A DNA stretch of 64,000 nt, from contig NC_060060.1 in assembly GCF_020283565.1 (NCBI RefSeq), positions 15,500,001-15,564,000 on the forward strand, read 5' to 3'. The notes beneath the pieces were generated by a model. It saw only the letters and a list, made by a program, of their open reading frames with translations, had not been told where the DNA came from and made no database searches. A program made the translations under genes and the position numbers. Positions 50,692 through 62,722 of the stretch are shown one piece after another. The DNA is from Trifolium pratense. Lineage: Eukaryota > Streptophyta > Magnoliopsida > Fabales > Fabaceae. Position 1 is the first letter of the stretch, and each line of letters starts with the position of its first letter.

Positions 50692-51705
50692 TAGGGGTGA
50701 ACAAAATATCTGGTCACGTGGATAAAACTACATCTAAATCTAAAACCATATCCAATTAACCGGTTATTTATAAATAAATATAAACCAGTCTATCACAAAA
50801 TGGTTGGTCATCCACTTTTATAAATCCAGTTTTTATTTGGGATGCCCAGATCTATAACCATATCCGTTGGATTACAAAAAATATAGAGATTTAGATAAAT
50901 ACTCCATCTTTCATCATCACCATTTTCTATTAATAAATCTATAAAAAAAAGCAAATAAAAAAAAAAAAGAAACAAAGTAAGAAACAGAACAAGGGAGAAA
51001 GAGAGAAAAGCTCTCTCCGCCGCCGCAAATCCGGCCAACCACCACCATCTCCAGCCAATCCGACCAACCACCACACCATCCTCACTCTCTCCCCCGCTCT
51101 CTCCCTCTCTCTCTCTCTCTCCCCCGCTCTCTCCCTCTCTCTCTCTCTCTCCCCCGCTCTCTCCCTCTCCCTCTCTCTCCCGCTCGCTCTCTCTCTCTCT
51201 CTCTCAGCGATTCTGATACGGTTTGGTTTTTTTTATGATATTATTGCTATAATAATCACTTATGATATAATAATAATTGCTATAATAATGAAATTGAATT
51301 TGGGTGCAAAGTGCAAACTGCAAACATTCAAGGCAGTAGTAACTATTCTGATTTTTTAATTATCTTTTAAATTTCAGGTATGAGTTTTTTTTTTTTTAAA
51401 CTTTGGTTTTAAAAATTGAAAGAGAAATATTTGATTTTATGAAATAACTAGTTTTTGAAATGAGAAATAACTAGTTTTTAATTTGTATTTAGAAAAAACT
51501 GGTTTTAAACCAAATTTAAGAAAATAACCAAATTTAAACCAGTTTTACAAAAATAACCGGTTTGGTAACCATAACCAGATTTATAACCAGTTATGTAACC
51601 AGTTTGTAGAAAAATGTGGTTATGGTTATCAATCCAAATCCATTTAAGTGATTTTGGTTTGGATACGGTTTGGTTTGTAAAAATATCCGACCATGCACAC
51701 CCCTA
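50692..51705. mobile_element. hAT-type non-autonomous element, 1,014 bp
   Basis: Ends TAGGGGTGAACA and GCACACCCCTA are inverted, and TTGCAAAT flanks both sides (50684-50691 and 51706-51713). Subterminal AACCGGTTA- and CCATAACCAG-like words repeat in both arms. The middle has a 30-bp CT-rich minisatellite. It contains no transposase. Confidence 0.85.
51091..51205 (+). repeat. CT-rich minisatellite, 30-bp unit
   Basis: The unit CCCCCGCTCTCTCCCTCTCT continues as a CT run and repeats at 51091, 51121 and 51151, then degenerates into pure (CT)n. Confidence 0.9.
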
Positions 51706-51983
51706 TTGCAAATATACTTCGACGTGCAAGTAAGAATTTGATGAGCTTTGAGAGTTTATTTATTTATTTATTTGGAATGATAATGTGCATTGCTTTTTAG
51801 AGGAGGCGTCTCTTTTTATAGACGCTTAGAATTGTCGTTAGGAAGTTGCGCCTTTTTCGATGTTTCGTCCAGATAATTGTGTTAATGTGATAAGAGGATC
51901 CAACTTAATTTTTGGGTTTCTGTTATCTATTTTGTGGCCTCATGTTGACATTGGTGTTTGTATTTATACTTGACGCCTTATTG

Positions 51984-52282
51984 GAAAATTTCTCATCCCA
52001 CCTACCCACTTTCTCACCACACCCCTGGAAATTCCATTTTTGCCCTTGGTCAAAAAATTCGGAACGCGTTTTCCGAATTTTTTTTGGCTTCAAAAACAAC
52101 TTCGGAATGTGTTTTCCGAATTTTTTTTGGCTTCAAAAACAACTTCGGAATGTGTTTTCCGAATTTTTTCCAAATTTGAACTAAAAAAATTCGGAAAACG
52201 CGTTCCGAATTTTTTGACCAAGGGCAAAAATGGAATTTCTAAGAGTATGGTGAGAAAGTGGGTAGTGGGATGAAAAATTTTC
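51984..52282. mobile_element. Mutator-type foldback MITE with internal 43-bp tandem repeats
   Basis: Inverted ends GAAAATTTCTCATCCCA and TGGGATGAAAAATTTTC extend to arms of about 100 bp. GCCTTATTG flanks both sides (51975-51983 and 52283-52291), a 9-bp duplication. Inside, a 43-bp unit (TTCGGAAYGYGTTTTCCGAA plus GGCTTCAAAAACAAC) repeats 2.6 times at 52058-52170. Confidence 0.85.
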
Positions 52283-52291
52283 GCCTTATTG

Positions 52292-53430
52292 AGCCTGCAA
52301 GTCTTAGAATTGAGCTTCTCAAAATAATAGTAGGGCATTGGAATTGTGGGCTTTGTACCATATATAAAACATTCAGAAAATTGTTGTTAAGGTCCCCATG
52401 TTTCTCACAGCCCCCCCCCCCCACAAAAAAAATTCTCCATTTTAGGCCTAGTTTGGATGGGATTCTACAATCCAAAAGGGCCTTTTATTTCGGAAACTAC
52501 ATTCCTATTGGGTGCTAATGGAAAATGTTACAAGGCAAGACAAGATACGCCTGAGACAAGACATAGTTGGAAAAATATCTTCTGAAATGTCATTGTAGAT
52601 GAGTACGTATCTTTCGAAATGTAACTTGATTTCGGAAGATATCTTCCAATTGGTAGCGGATGGGATCCTAGGATACAAAATGTTGTTTTATTACTTTATA
52701 ACAAGAAACCCGCAAACCTTCCATCATTACGTTTTTACATTGTTTTTTTATTTTTTTATTTACAAAACCACGTTTAAACTTCATCCCACTTCCAGCTTCA
52801 TCAATCTAAATCCTTCCATCCACTTCAAATAACGTTTTGTGTTTTTCCGTTTTTGGTTTATGCTGAATTTTGTCTTGGTTTTGAATATATTTGTTGAACA
52901 CATTGCTTTTCGAAACGTATATTCCAAAACCTTTTTTTTAATTTAAAAAGCCTTCCAAAATAGACCTATTTCCGATTGTAGGATCCCATTAAAGCCTTTA
53001 TTTCAGATCCAATCTTCTAATCAAATTCAAAGGACATTTCGTCAATTTAGGGAGGACTAGAGCAATTAAGGGGGCCTTAAGAGCAATTTTTAAAGGTTCG
53101 TATGTAAAACATGTTTGAGAAATTTTCTTTAGATCCTTCAAATACTCTAGGCCCCTAAGAGAAATGACTCGGATAATTTGAAGTCCAGTTAAAATGTATG
53201 TAAAATATGACAACAAATTATTCTTCTAACAAACCATATACAAATTCTCTCAAATAATTGGTCTAAAAACTTCTCATTAAGTATTTGAGGTTAGTTAATC
53301 TAAATTGGAGAAATAGTAATACTTTTTTTTTTCTCGAAAGAGAAATAGTAATAATACCTTAAAAGATTAGAGAATTACTTTTGCCGTCTATAGATTTTCA
53401 GGCGCGCCCTTCGAAATTATCAAAATACCC
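52292..53430. other. Intergenic stretch
   Basis: No credible coding region. It contains a 14-base C run near 52410 and short inverted words (TTCGGAAGATATCTTCC near 52631) but no definable element. Confidence 0.35.
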
Positions 53431-53520
53431 TTGTCCGTTACTTAAGTAGTGAATTCTACGTTTTTCATAGAAAATTTCATGGTAGGAGGGTGTTTTTTTT
53501 TCTCTCAAAAATCTCCTTTT

Positions 53521-53770
53521 TATAACATCCACTACTTAAGTAGCGGATAGAGAACTAATCCGCTACTTAAGTAGGAAACTGGTAAAAATCTTGAATTTCA
53601 AGTAGGGTATTTTTCCTCAAAAATCACATTTTTATAACATCCGCTACTTAAATAGTGGATAGGGAACTAATCCGCTACTTAAGTAGAGAACTGATAAAAA
53701 TCTTGAATTTCATGTAGGTATTTGTCCTCAAAATTTCTTATTTTTATAACGTCCGTTACTTATGTAGCGG
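53521..53770 (+). repeat. 112-bp tandem repeat with CTACTTAAGTAG palindrome
   Basis: Units start at 53521, 53633 and 53745 (each TATAACATCC or TATAACGTCC), the third partial. Each full unit holds two copies of the self-complementary word CCGCTACTTAAGTAG in opposed contexts. Confidence 0.85.
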
Positions 53771-53792
53771 AAGGGTAAAATCGAAAGGGTCT

Positions 53793-53965
53793 TGCTAACG
53801 AGTGCCCCCGGGGCACTCTTTAAGCATTCCATTTAAAGAAACTTTTTATTCAAAAAGTTAAACACTACAATTTCCAATGCGTTGACTTTACGCATTCCGA
53901 TAAAAATTCTATAAAAAACTTACTATTTAAGGGCTTAAAGAGTGCCCCGGGGGCACTATTTAGCA
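53793..53965. mobile_element. MITE with GAGTGCCCCCGGGGCACTC ends
   Basis: Both ends carry AGTGCCCCCGGGGCACTCTT, itself palindromic, in inverted orientation, inside outer ends TGCTAA and TTAGCA. The interior is AT-rich without coding capacity. Confidence 0.7.
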
Positions 53966-55330
53966 TTTGCCAAATCAAAAACGCGTAGGGTGCGCGAGTA
54001 ATCGATAGGGTGACAAAATTAAATCTCAAAAGATTAAATTGACAGTTTGTTTTTGTTAAACCTAAGCAAAATTTGTCCATAGTTGAGCTAGGTACATCTT
54101 GGACCGGTTCATTTTGCCACAAATTCAAGTAGCCCAAAAAGTAAGTTGGTTATAGATCTGGGCCAATGTTAAACTGGAAAATGTTACCTTCACCCAACAG
54201 TTATATCTTGACACCCTACATTTTTAGTAATTTTATCCATTTTGTCCTTGCATATAAACTAAAACCATTTATTTTTCACACAAAATTTATTCAAAAGTTC
54301 CGATTTACTAGAGAAAATAAAGAGAGAGGAAGTTTTTGCGAAACCAGAACACAATCTATAGTCTATGAGTGTTCCGGTTTGTAAAATTCCATCAAAACAC
54401 TTGTACAAGGTGATGAGATGTACAATTTTTAAAATTTCAATTCATAAAAATTAACAAATTGGAACATTTTCTTTGAGTGTTCCGGTTTACAAAATTAAAA
54501 TTTACAAACACTAATAAACTGAACATATTAAAAAATTTCCCGTAAATTTTTTATGAATAAGAACATCGTACATACTGGAACACTTGTGGTGTGAATTCAC
54601 ACTTGTTACAAAAAAGTTGAATATAAAGGTTAAAAAATGATACATAAAAAGTCAAATGGAAAGGAATAAAATGGAAATATTTAGTGGATTGTAGGGTTGA
54701 AAATAAATTGCGAAGGTGAAAGGTAAATTTTTTTAGTTTATGCCAATCATACTTCATAAAAACCCAAAATTACACCTCTCATAGTTTTTGTTTTTTTTTT
54801 GTTAGTACACCGCTCATAAATTTTACGAGTGTATTTGATGAGTAGAGATTCTCTTCATTTCCCAAAAGAAATGGTGTTGTCCATTATTATAGTTTTGAAA
54901 TAAATCAATGATATAAAAACACGTCTTTTGAGAATCATTAATATTATTTGAATATTTATACACCAAAACTTTAGTAATTGCAATTTTATTTCTTTTAAGA
55001 AATGGAGAAGATCTCAACTCGTATTTAATCTACTAAAAAAATAAAAGAGCCAATAAAACAAAATTTCAATTGTTCTCGCTAGTTTAGCTACATTTTATTT
55101 TTATATGCAGGAATTGGAGTTAGATACTCCACTTATTGGTGTTCAAAAGGTGGAATTTCTGATACGTGAAAAGAAAAAAAATCAATTATATATTTATATT
55201 TAAAATTGGAAAGCCAATGGACTAGCAAAAAACTGGGAGGTTGAAGTTTGAATAAAATAAAAAACGGCGCTTGAGTGTCGTCTACTACAAGCACAATTCT
55301 ATCGATAGAAGTGAGTATATATATCGAGAT
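53966..55330. other. Intergenic and upstream region of the CCR4 gene
   Basis: No gene seen. GAGTGTTCCGGTTTRCAAAA occurs twice (54367, 54475) and related GGAACA words recur to 54600. The CCR4 leader probably lies in 55260-55330. Confidence 0.4.
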
Positions 55331-58300
55331 ATGCTAAAAGCTCTTGGTCTTGCTGCACTTCCTCCTTCAATCTCCTCCGCAACTAGGTATTCGTTTCGCA
55401 CATTCAAATTCAATTAACCGGTTATTAATATTCTTCTTCTTCTTCCTCATTCAATTCAATTTGATTTGATTAGTGTTGTGAGGAAAATGAGCACTTCACC
55501 AACAACACCAATAAATCCCAAATTCATTTCTGTTGAAGCCGCTGATATACATTCCAGAACTATATCTGACGGTAACGCATTCTTCTATTCCATTTCAATA
55601 ATCTATAATCCAATTCCATTAATTCAATTCTAGGACACTACTATAATTTTGCGTCTCAAATTCAGGTTTCAGATTCAGCCTTGTCTCCTATAACATATTG
55701 GCTCAGGTATGTATGCTAATTTCTCATATCTTCTAATCAGATAGATCAACTATAATCAAGTTTAGTTAGCTCATTAGTTATCAAAGCATTCACTTTTCTT
55801 CTAATTAGGTTAAGAATAGTAACAATTATATCTATATCGGTTTCAAATCTAGCATGTAGATTGATACGGTTATCGTGTATTTGTAGTAACATTTGTTTTA
55901 ATACTTTTTTGTAATGTAATGTAATGTAGGTTTATGTCAAGAGCGCTTTTTTCCCACACTCACCTCCTTTGTCTCTCAAGTAATGTGCTTTTTTCGTCTT
56001 AAATATTGAATTTGAATACCGATAATATAATAATTTTTTAGTTATGTCAATTGAATTTTAACTGTAAAATTTGATTTTGCTTACTGCAGATGGAAACATC
56101 GATCAAACTCGATTTTGGAAGTTCTTAAGAGCTTGGGAGCTGATTTTTTCTGCCTACAGGTTTTTTTTTCTTCTTATATTTGCTTTACTGTCTTGTTGAG
56201 TTTCAGTTATTTGATTACTTTCTTTTGAATAATGTTTTTTGTTATGCTGATTTATTTCAGGAAGTTGATGAGTTTGATACCTTTTACAAAGGAAGGATGC
56301 AGAAGTTGGGATATTCTTCTATTTATATGAAGAGAAGTGGAGAGAAAAAGCGTGATGGGTGTGGCTTATTTTACAAGCATGACCGGTATGTACATCTTTT
56401 TTGCAATGCTCAACAAAGCTAGTAATTTTACTTAGAACGGTTTAGAATGTAGATTTGCCTACAGTTAAGTTATAACCAGCGAGTAGATAGGAGCCTAGGA
56501 TCAAGGTTTTGAAAATGGTGTGGATATCAAGGTTCCTGATGTCTCCTTTTGCGGCTCTATCGGTTATATTTGACCGCAAATTTCTGCAATATTAAGGATC
56601 ACATTGCTTTATTAACCAAAAAATAGAAGGATTGCACTGAATCCGTCATTATGATCGAAAACTATCGAGAGTCTCAATTGGCTAGAGATATAAGCCGATT
56701 GTGTGGGGGTAGGGTTAGGCCTAAAATCCAACTTCAAAGATCGTATTAGAGCCTCTCATAGATCCAGTTTTCGGACAACATCTCTATTATTCCAACTGCA
56801 TTCATCCACGCTTCAGATGTCTAATCCTTGTCTATCCACTCCCATTGATCCACGTTTCAAACGTCGAATCCAGAGCCTGCGGGGGTATGTTAAGAGTCTC
56901 CTGTAGGCTAGAGATATGATCTAACTAGTGCTTATAAGGATTGGACAATCGTTACCTTACAAGTCAATTTTGTGGGGTTGAGTTTAACCTAAAACCCAAA
57001 TTCTAAGAACAACCTTAGCTAGGATATTGCATCTGGAAATATGTTTTTCACTTTTTTGAATAAAGCAACTACAATAACTTTGCTAATCCAAGGGGCTAAA
57101 GTTTGTGTTTTATTGCTTTAAAATCTAAAACCCTTTTTCTCTTATGTCAATATATTAGTTGAGTGTAAGTTTCAAGCTTGGAAGATTTTGAATATTATTC
57201 TAGTAATCCCACGAGCACTTATATGATATTATTCCTAAGAAAAATTTGGTTAACAGATAATGAATAACAAAAATCCAAATGTAATCATGTGGAAATGTAA
57301 TTATGCAATAATGGTATTCTTGTTTGTTATCAGTTAATTGTTACTCAGGAAACTGTGGTTAGTTGTTGCATTCTTATTTGCATTTTCTGGAAACAATGGA
57401 ATAGATGTCATTAAATCTTCATTGATATTCTTTCGGTCTTTTTTACCTATATTCTTTATTAAATTTTATCCTTACCTTGTGTTGTTTAGTGCAGAGTTGG
57501 TCTTGGAAGAAAAAATTGAATACAATGATCTTGTAAAGTCAATTCAAGATGAGAACTCTTCAAATGATGATGAACACTACAATGTCCAGACAACCCAGCC
57601 AGATAAACAAAAGGATAATGCGACCAAAAGTGGTAAGTGCAAATTGAAATAAAATGATTCTGTGCATGTGTGTGTGTGTGTGTATAAATTTATTCTTGAT
57701 AAAAAGGATTTTCATATTGTGACTCAAGTTGAGCCTGTGCTGTTTTGATATTCTTACATATTTATTAATAAACTTGTGGACGCAAAACTTACTTTCTGTT
57801 ACTTGATTGATAGATTTTGCTGCATTGATTGTTTTAGCACAGAAATAATTTTCTGATGCAGACTTCTGAGCATTTGGCTTCTTCATTAACTTGTTTTCTG
57901 ATGCAGGACCTAAATCGGGTACAGAAGATCGTGGAGATCCCAATGATCCTCGTGTGAGACTAAAACGTGATTGTGTTGGAGTTCTGGCTGCATTCAAATT
58001 CAAAGGTCCCTCTCGTCAATTTCTTATTGTAGCCAATACACATCTTTATTGGTATGAAGTGACTTCCGTTTGTGTTTATTTTTTCTCATTTGCGACATTA
58101 AATGAATTTTTGGCTTAATGTTGATTGAGTTATATGAATATATGGGTTTGCATAACTTTAGTGGTAGAATTTATAAATTACATACAAATTTCTGTACCAG
58201 GGATCCTGAGTGGGCTGATGTCAAACTTGCACAAGCTAAATATCTAATATCTCGTTTGTCACAATTCAAAACACTGATATCAGATAAATACGATTGCATA

Positions 58301-58968
58301 CCTGAAGTGATTGTGGCTGGCGACTTCAACTCTCAGCCAGGAGATATGGTACCAAGCATTTCTAAAATCTTGCCCATTTATTATTTTCATTAATTGATAG
58401 CAAAACTGAACCAGTATGTACCAAAGAAAACAAAAAAAAACTGAACCAATAATCTTTTGCGTTTAAATTATATGAAATCACCATGTATACTAATTAAGGA
58501 ATTTGTGTCACCATTGCTCTTTTGTTGTTTCAGTTGGTTCATTCACATTTTTCTGAGTCATGCTTGAACACTTATTCATAGTTGTAGATGTGCTTCCAAA
58601 GTTTGAGCCGTGTTTCCTACAATGTTTTACTAATATGTTTGATCTCTTATGTTTTACAGGTTTACCAGTACCTTATATCAGGCAACCCATCATCAGAACT
58701 GACGACTGATTATATAGAGGAGCGTCCAATTCCTCTAAGTAGTGTCTATGCTTCTACAAGAGGAGAGCCACCATTTACAAATTACACACCTGGCTTCACT
58801 GGAACACTCGATTATATATTATTTTTCCCCTCAGACTACATTAAACCAATTAGTTATCTTGAGCTTCCAGATTCTGAAGCAGCTAATATTGTTGGTGGAC
58901 TACCAAACTTTAGTCATCCAAGTGATCATCTACCAATTGGTGCTGAATTTGAAATCAACAAGGACTAA
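55331..58968 (+). CDS. CCR4-4: CCR4-type nuclease (carbon catabolite repressor 4 homolog 4)
   Basis: Ten coding exons join in phase to 394 residues: 55331-55386, 55474-55571, 55666-55706, 55930-55979, 56090-56159, 56261-56385, 57490-57632, 57907-58051, 58201-58348 and 58660-58968. It belongs to the endonuclease/exonuclease/phosphatase fold; relatives are poly(A)-specific 3' exonucleases. Motifs in order: FSLVSYNILAQ, FFCLQEVDEFD (catalytic Glu106), GCGLFYK, FLIVANTHLYW, VIVAGDFNSQPGD (catalytic Asp/Asn) and SDHLPIGAEF (catalytic His). No LRR or Mynd domain is present, as in the short plant CCR4 homologs. The N-terminus (MLKALGLAALPPSISSATRS) is basic and Asp/Glu-free and could target an organelle; a second Met in exon 2 (MSTSPTTP) could start a cytosolic form. 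Intron 6 is long and holds decayed repeat sequence. Confidence 0.94.
56390..57489. other. Intron 6 of the CCR4 gene with decayed repeat
   Basis: GGCTAGAGATATAAGCC and GGCTAGAGATATGATCT occur about 230 bases apart, with TTAGGCCTAAAATCC and TTTAACCTAAAACCC after them, indicating a degraded duplicated repeat. No coding sequence was recognised. Confidence 0.4.
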
Positions 58969-59679
58969 ATCCACTTACCAGACTATTCCAATTTTTCTGT
59001 TGATTGTGAAACCAAAGTTATCAATTGTGCTTATTACCTGGCCATTATTACACTTACCAGACTCTGGTATAAATCTTATTAATTTGTTATGTTATATGGT
59101 CCACATTCTTAAACTGGCCAGTTCAGCCAGAGATTGCTATGATAATAATAGGGATCTTATTTGATGGCTCTAAGATAACGACTAGCAGTTTAACAGTATC
59201 CATCTGATTCAAGAAATCAATCTCTACTGTCAATTCTTGTCACATTGTATATATCACTACTAGTGTTATGACCCGTGCACTGCACGGTTAATTTTTTTTT
59301 TTTCAACACCAATTTAATATTGTTTGGGAACTAGTTCCTGGTTCAGGTGGTTCTAGACCTCTTCTTGCTGATGAGCCAGCCCTTGTTTGATCAAAATGAC
59401 CTCCTTTTCTTCATCTCCTTAACTGTCTCTAACTATCCACCGGGAAAGTACTATTTTTGTTTGTTACCAAACCATTGCGGTAAAAAGCTCCACTTACAAC
59501 CACATCTCAGGGATGGACATAAAAACCCAAAAATCAAACCAAAGTACCAAACATAGTAAGGTGTTGTTTCAAAAAAATTATACAGTAGTAATGTACGTAC
59601 CTATGAATTGATAAAAAAAAATGCTTTAGCCTTCATATTTGATAATAGATAATAAAGTAACATTAAAACATACTATATA
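58969..59679. other. CCR4 3' flank with a Helitron end
   Basis: It includes the likely 3' UTR. At 59260-59289, CTAG followed by ACCCGTGC-ACT-GCACGGT is the inverse of a Helitron 3' end, so a minus-strand Helitron piece begins there; its other end was not found. Confidence 0.45.
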
Positions 59680-59687
59680 CATGTGAT

Positions 59688-60554
59688 CAAGGTAATTAAA
59701 ACCGGACCGGACGTCGAACCGGTGGAGGCACCGGTTCATGGTTTAAAGGTTTGACCGGGGTTCAACCGGTATTAATTAAATATAGTTTTTATATTTATAA
59801 ATATTTAAATAGTATATAAAATAATAATAATAATAGTAATAAATAAAAATAAAACATGCTTTTATAAAGATAAGTGGGCTGTTTTTAGTCTATGGAATTT
59901 TTTTACTTAGGCCCAAACCCACTTATACTAACCCTAAAATGCTAAACAAAATTAAGGATTTTCATTCTATATCCACAACAACAGCAGCCGCCAGCTCTAC
60001 TCATCTCACATCCTTGATTTCTTTGACAGTAGAAAAATACCCATTTTTCCTTCATGCAATTGGTACAAGTTGCTTGTTCAAAATATTGATGAACACTCTA
60101 AGATGAGATTTTGCGTTTTATGAGTTCCTTTTACTTACCCAAATATAATTTCTTTGGCATCACCTCCTTTATTTCTTCTTGTTCTTCTGAAATTATTTCT
60201 TCATCTTCTCTCTCTTTTATTTTTGATTTTTCTGAGACAAGGTTGTCAAAACAGAGTGGAAAAGGAAACAGTGCGTGTTTCTTCGTTCGTTTCTGATTTC
60301 GCGTTGATCTTTCTCAATTAAAAAAACAAACCGAAACAAAATTGAAAAAAAAAATTAAAAAAATCCAGATCGCCGAACCGCCATACCGACCGGTTCACCG
60401 GTTTTTACCGGTTTTAACGGTTCTGCTCCGGTTTAAACGGTTTCTTTTCGGTTTGCTTGCACAGCGGTTTTAAGCATTAACCGGACTGGATATAGGTCCG
60501 GTTCTCGGTTCGACCGGTTCGACCAGCCGGTCCGATCCGGTTTTGACAACCTTG
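59688..60554. mobile_element. hAT-type non-autonomous element, 867 bp
   Basis: Ends CAAGGTAATTAAAACCGGAC and CCGGTTTTGACAACCTTG are inverted. CATGTGAT flanks both sides (59680-59687 and 60555-60562). Subterminal regions are dense in ACCGGTT-type words in both orientations. No transposase frame. Confidence 0.85.
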
Positions 60555-60585
60555 CATGTGATTTTAAAAGAAGCAATGTTAAAAC

Positions 60586-61730
60586 GGGATTGGTTATTAT
60601 ACATAAGCTATCCTTATGCATCATGCATAAGTTACTTAGTGCACCCCCCAAATTACTTGTGCACCCCCCAAATTACTAGCACACCCCCAAATTTTTCATG
60701 CACCCCCAAAATTACTTGTGCACCCCCAAATTTCTCATGCACCCCCAAATTTCTCATGCACCCCCAAAATTTCTCGCACACCCCCAATATGACTTTTGCC
60801 CCCCAATTTTATTTTTTTGGTCCCCTCCACATTTCTAGCCTAAACCATTTTGTTGTGGGAATGGTTTCAGATATATGCACTCTAAAACCATTAAGTGTAT
60901 AAGATGGTTTTAGAGTACAACCCTATAATTAGAATACAAACAATAATTGTGATTTGAAACCATTTAACCAACATAATGGTTTCCAGAATTTTTAAAACCA
61001 TATAAACACACATAAAACCATTTAAAATGGTTTCAGTGTATAACTATCTGAAACCATTTAACCAACATAATGATTTCCAGAATTTTTAAAACCATAAAAA
61101 CACACATAAAACCATTTTACAATACAAATGGTTTCAGTGTATAACTATCTGAAACCATTTAACCAGCATAATGGTTTCCAGAATTTTTGAAACCATAAAA
61201 ACACACATAAAACCATTTTACAATACAAATGGTTTTAGTGTATAACTATCTGAAACCATTTAACTAGTTTTAAATAATGATTATAATTGTACAAAAAAAA
61301 AACAATTATGATTCTAATTATAGGTTGTACTTCAAAACCATCTTATGCACTTAATGGTTTTGGAGTGTATATTTTTGAAACCATTCCCACAGCAAAATGG
61401 TTTAGGCTTGAAATATGGGGGGTTAAAAAAAAATTGGGCGCACAAGTCATCTGGGGGTGCGTGAAAAATTTTGGGGGGTGCGCTAGAAATTTGGGGGTGC
61501 ACAAGAAATTGGGGGGTGCATGAGAAATTTGGGGGGGGGGGGTGCACGAGAAATTTGGGGGTGCGCGAGTAATTTGGGGGGTACGTGAGAAATTTGGGGG
61601 GTGTGAGATTAGGTGTGAGTGTGTGAGTTGAGATTGGCTAGGATTATTACATGTGGATGCTCAATCTAATGGATGTTATTGACTTATGTACCATGCATAA
61701 GGATTACACTTATGTATAATAACTTCTCCC
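60586..61730. mobile_element. Mutator-type foldback element, 1,145 bp
   Basis: Inverted ends GGGATTGGTTATTATACATA and TATGTATAATAACTTCTCCC lie between 9-bp duplications TGTTAAAAC (60577-60585, 61731-61739). Inward, a C-rich minisatellite (TGCACCCCCAAATTTCTCA) at 60637-60800 faces its G-rich inverse at 61424-61610. The centre has about four units of 94-101 bp starting at 60956, 61050, 61151 and 61252 (GAAACCATTTAAC). Nothing is coded. Confidence 0.85.
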
Positions 61731-61739
61731 TGTTAAAAC

Positions 61740-62660
61740 ATGTATTTACTTATTTTATTTTAAATTCTATTGATAACAAATTATAAAGGGTAAATGTGGA
61801 TTTTAGTTAAAATATCAAGGGTAAAAGAGGAAAAAAATTAAAAGCCAAAAGGTATAAGCTCAGAAGCTACTTGAAATAGCTTATGAAAAAGAAACTAAAA
61901 GTCAGTAAAATAAGCTAAAAACTCTTTCTAAAAATAATTATTACCAAATATATCTTTTAACTTATAAGTCATAATACAAAAGTTAAAAGCTAACATTTTT
62001 TTTTGCTTGCTAAACATATGTAAATAAACTCAATAATGGCTTACCAATCTCTTCAAAAAAAAAATAATGGCTTACCAAACACACTAAAGCCCTACAATTT
62101 CGTTCTCTCCGTCTCTCTCAGCTTCACCTCCGCCGTCACGCACCTCCACCGCTCAGCTTCGCTCTCTCGTCCTCTCTCTCTCTCTCAGCTTCGTTCGCTC
62201 TCTCTCCCTCTCTCAACTTCGACCTAAACAAGTAAGAATCTCTCTCTCTCTCTCATTCTTTGATTTGTTTTGAATCTTTGTTATATTTTGTGTTTTGAAT
62301 CTGCCATGTTACTAAATTGATATGAAAATAAGAAACTGTTTCCATTAGAGAATATTGATATGAAAAGATTCAAAACAGTTTATTGTTCTGTTTTTGTGTG
62401 TTTTGAATCTTTGCTCTACCATGTTGCATTTTGCTGTTTTGAATCCACAAACTATAGTGTATTTATAGGAACATAGTGTATCTCTAAATTGAAATTTTCA
62501 CTTTAAATACACTATAGTTTGTTTAAAGGAACATAGTGAATCCATAAACCATTGAAAGTTCTGTTTTGAATCCATAGTTTACTATCCATGTGTTTTGAAT
62601 ATTTGCTAAAGTTCTGTTTTGAATCCATAATTTACTATCCATGGGAAGGATCTCAAGATA
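61740..62660. other. Non-coding region ahead of the hAT remnant
   Basis: AGCTTAT-rich MITE-like sequence lies at 61850-61990. A CT-rich leader-like stretch ending in CAAG/TAAGAATC lies at 62100-62245. A partial 60-bp duplication (TTCTGTTTTGAATCCATA twice, 62558 and 62611) follows. Confidence 0.4.
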
Positions 62661-62722
62661 TCGGAGAATCTCAGCCAGAGGAAGATGATGATGATATTCA
62701 TGGGATGGGCTTCTATGTATAA

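Noticed and set aside
50808..51074. 88-codon minus-strand frame near the CT repeats
   Set aside because: It lies inside the hAT-type element and its composition follows from low-complexity DNA.
60543..61547. Frames of 119, 78 and 71 codons rich in Pro, Thr or Gly
   Set aside because: They are translations of the C-rich and G-rich minisatellites of the foldback element.
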